Notes under the pieces: generated by a model
Database searches by the model: none
What the model saw: the letters and a program-made list of their open reading frames with translations, nothing else
Told to the model about the DNA's origin: nothing
Program-made: the position numbers and the translations under genes
From: Faucicola osloensis_C
GTDB taxonomy: Bacteria; Pseudomonadota; Gammaproteobacteria; Pseudomonadales; Moraxellaceae
Direction: 5' to 3'
Length of the DNA: 64,000 nt
NCBI GenBank assembly: GCA_019353055.1
Contig: JABAHL010000003.1
Coordinates: forward strand, 1-64,000
Shown: in pieces, positions 63,953 through 64,000 of the stretch
How positions within the stretch are numbered: the stretch's first letter is position 1
How the letters are laid out: each line of letters begins with the position of its first letter

Positions 63953-64000
63953 CTATTCGCTAGTAACACGATACATCTCTTGGATACTGGTCGTGCCTTT
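63953..64000 (-). CDS. pilB: Type IV pilus assembly ATPase PilB, C-terminal end (partial)
   Basis: The minus strand at the right edge reads KGTTSIQEMYRVTSE and a TAG stop, which matches the usual PilB C-terminus (GxTSxxEVxRVT-type). It lies 56 bases before pilC in the order pilB-pilC-pilD. Only 15 codons are in the window, so the call rests on this match and position. Confidence 0.75.
   Translation of the reverse strand, partial: KGTTSIQEMYRVTSE

Overview
This is a chromosomal, almost entirely housekeeping segment from a gammaproteobacterium, most likely a Moraxellaceae member close to Moraxella/Faucicola or Psychrobacter. I infer this from the moderate-to-low GC content, the gltA / sdhCDAB-sucAB-lpd-sucCD supercluster, the galU-pgi-ugd-like-galE block that resembles the end of Acinetobacter capsule loci, and the NadM-Nudix plus NadV pair. 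No similarity search was possible, so all identities come from reading motifs and family knowledge. I see no insertion sequence, prophage, CRISPR array, tRNA or rRNA gene inside the window.

Layout. 0-0.4 kb: two strong tandem sigma70-type promoters fire off the left edge, like those of an rRNA operon. 0.4-4 kb: map, msrB and the rpsB-tsf pair with a structured leader. 4-12 kb: metY, an orphan membrane PAS-like sensor, glyS, a TauE/SafE permease and glyQ; the two glycyl-tRNA synthetase subunits are separated. 12-17.5 kb: a small membrane protein, an SCP2/LEA-like protein, bioB, bioF and hemJ. 17.5-28.5 kb: an exonuclease-DUF3820 fusion, a Trk/Ktr potassium uptake pair, rlmB, ppnP, recN, an algH-ruvX-membrane protein-tusA-xerD operon, rlmA and one unassigned ORF. 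28.5-37 kb: part of the dcw cluster on the minus strand (rsmH-ftsL-ftsI-murE-murF-mraY). 37-42 kb: galU-pgi-ugd-like-galE. 42-56.5 kb: the TCA cluster with divergent gltA. 56.5-61 kb: a lipoprotein, nfuA and NAD salvage (nadM-nudix, nadV). 61-64 kb: coaE, pilD, pilC and the last 15 codons of pilB.

How the genes fit together. The TCA cluster encodes citrate synthase, 2-oxoglutarate dehydrogenase, succinyl-CoA synthetase and succinate dehydrogenase, which together run from citrate entry to fumarate. The dcw genes make lipid I precursors and septal peptidoglycan. The sugar block interconverts glucose-6-P/fructose-6-P and makes UDP-glucose and UDP-galactose. pilB-pilC-pilD supply type IV pilus assembly. 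nadV and nadM convert nicotinamide to NAD.

The least ordinary features are: (i) 14-21 bp tandem duplications recurring in at least six short intergenic spaces, some abutting stop codons or ribosome sites; (ii) a UDP-glucose dehydrogenase-like protein that has lost both its Rossmann glycine motif and its catalytic cysteine; (iii) an SCP2 lipid-binding domain fused to a long LEA/apolipoprotein-like amphipathic repeat; (iv) a two-transmembrane PAS-like sensor with no output domain; (v) stem-loops at several gene boundaries of the TCA cluster. I found no clear candidate for a wholly new multi-gene system.
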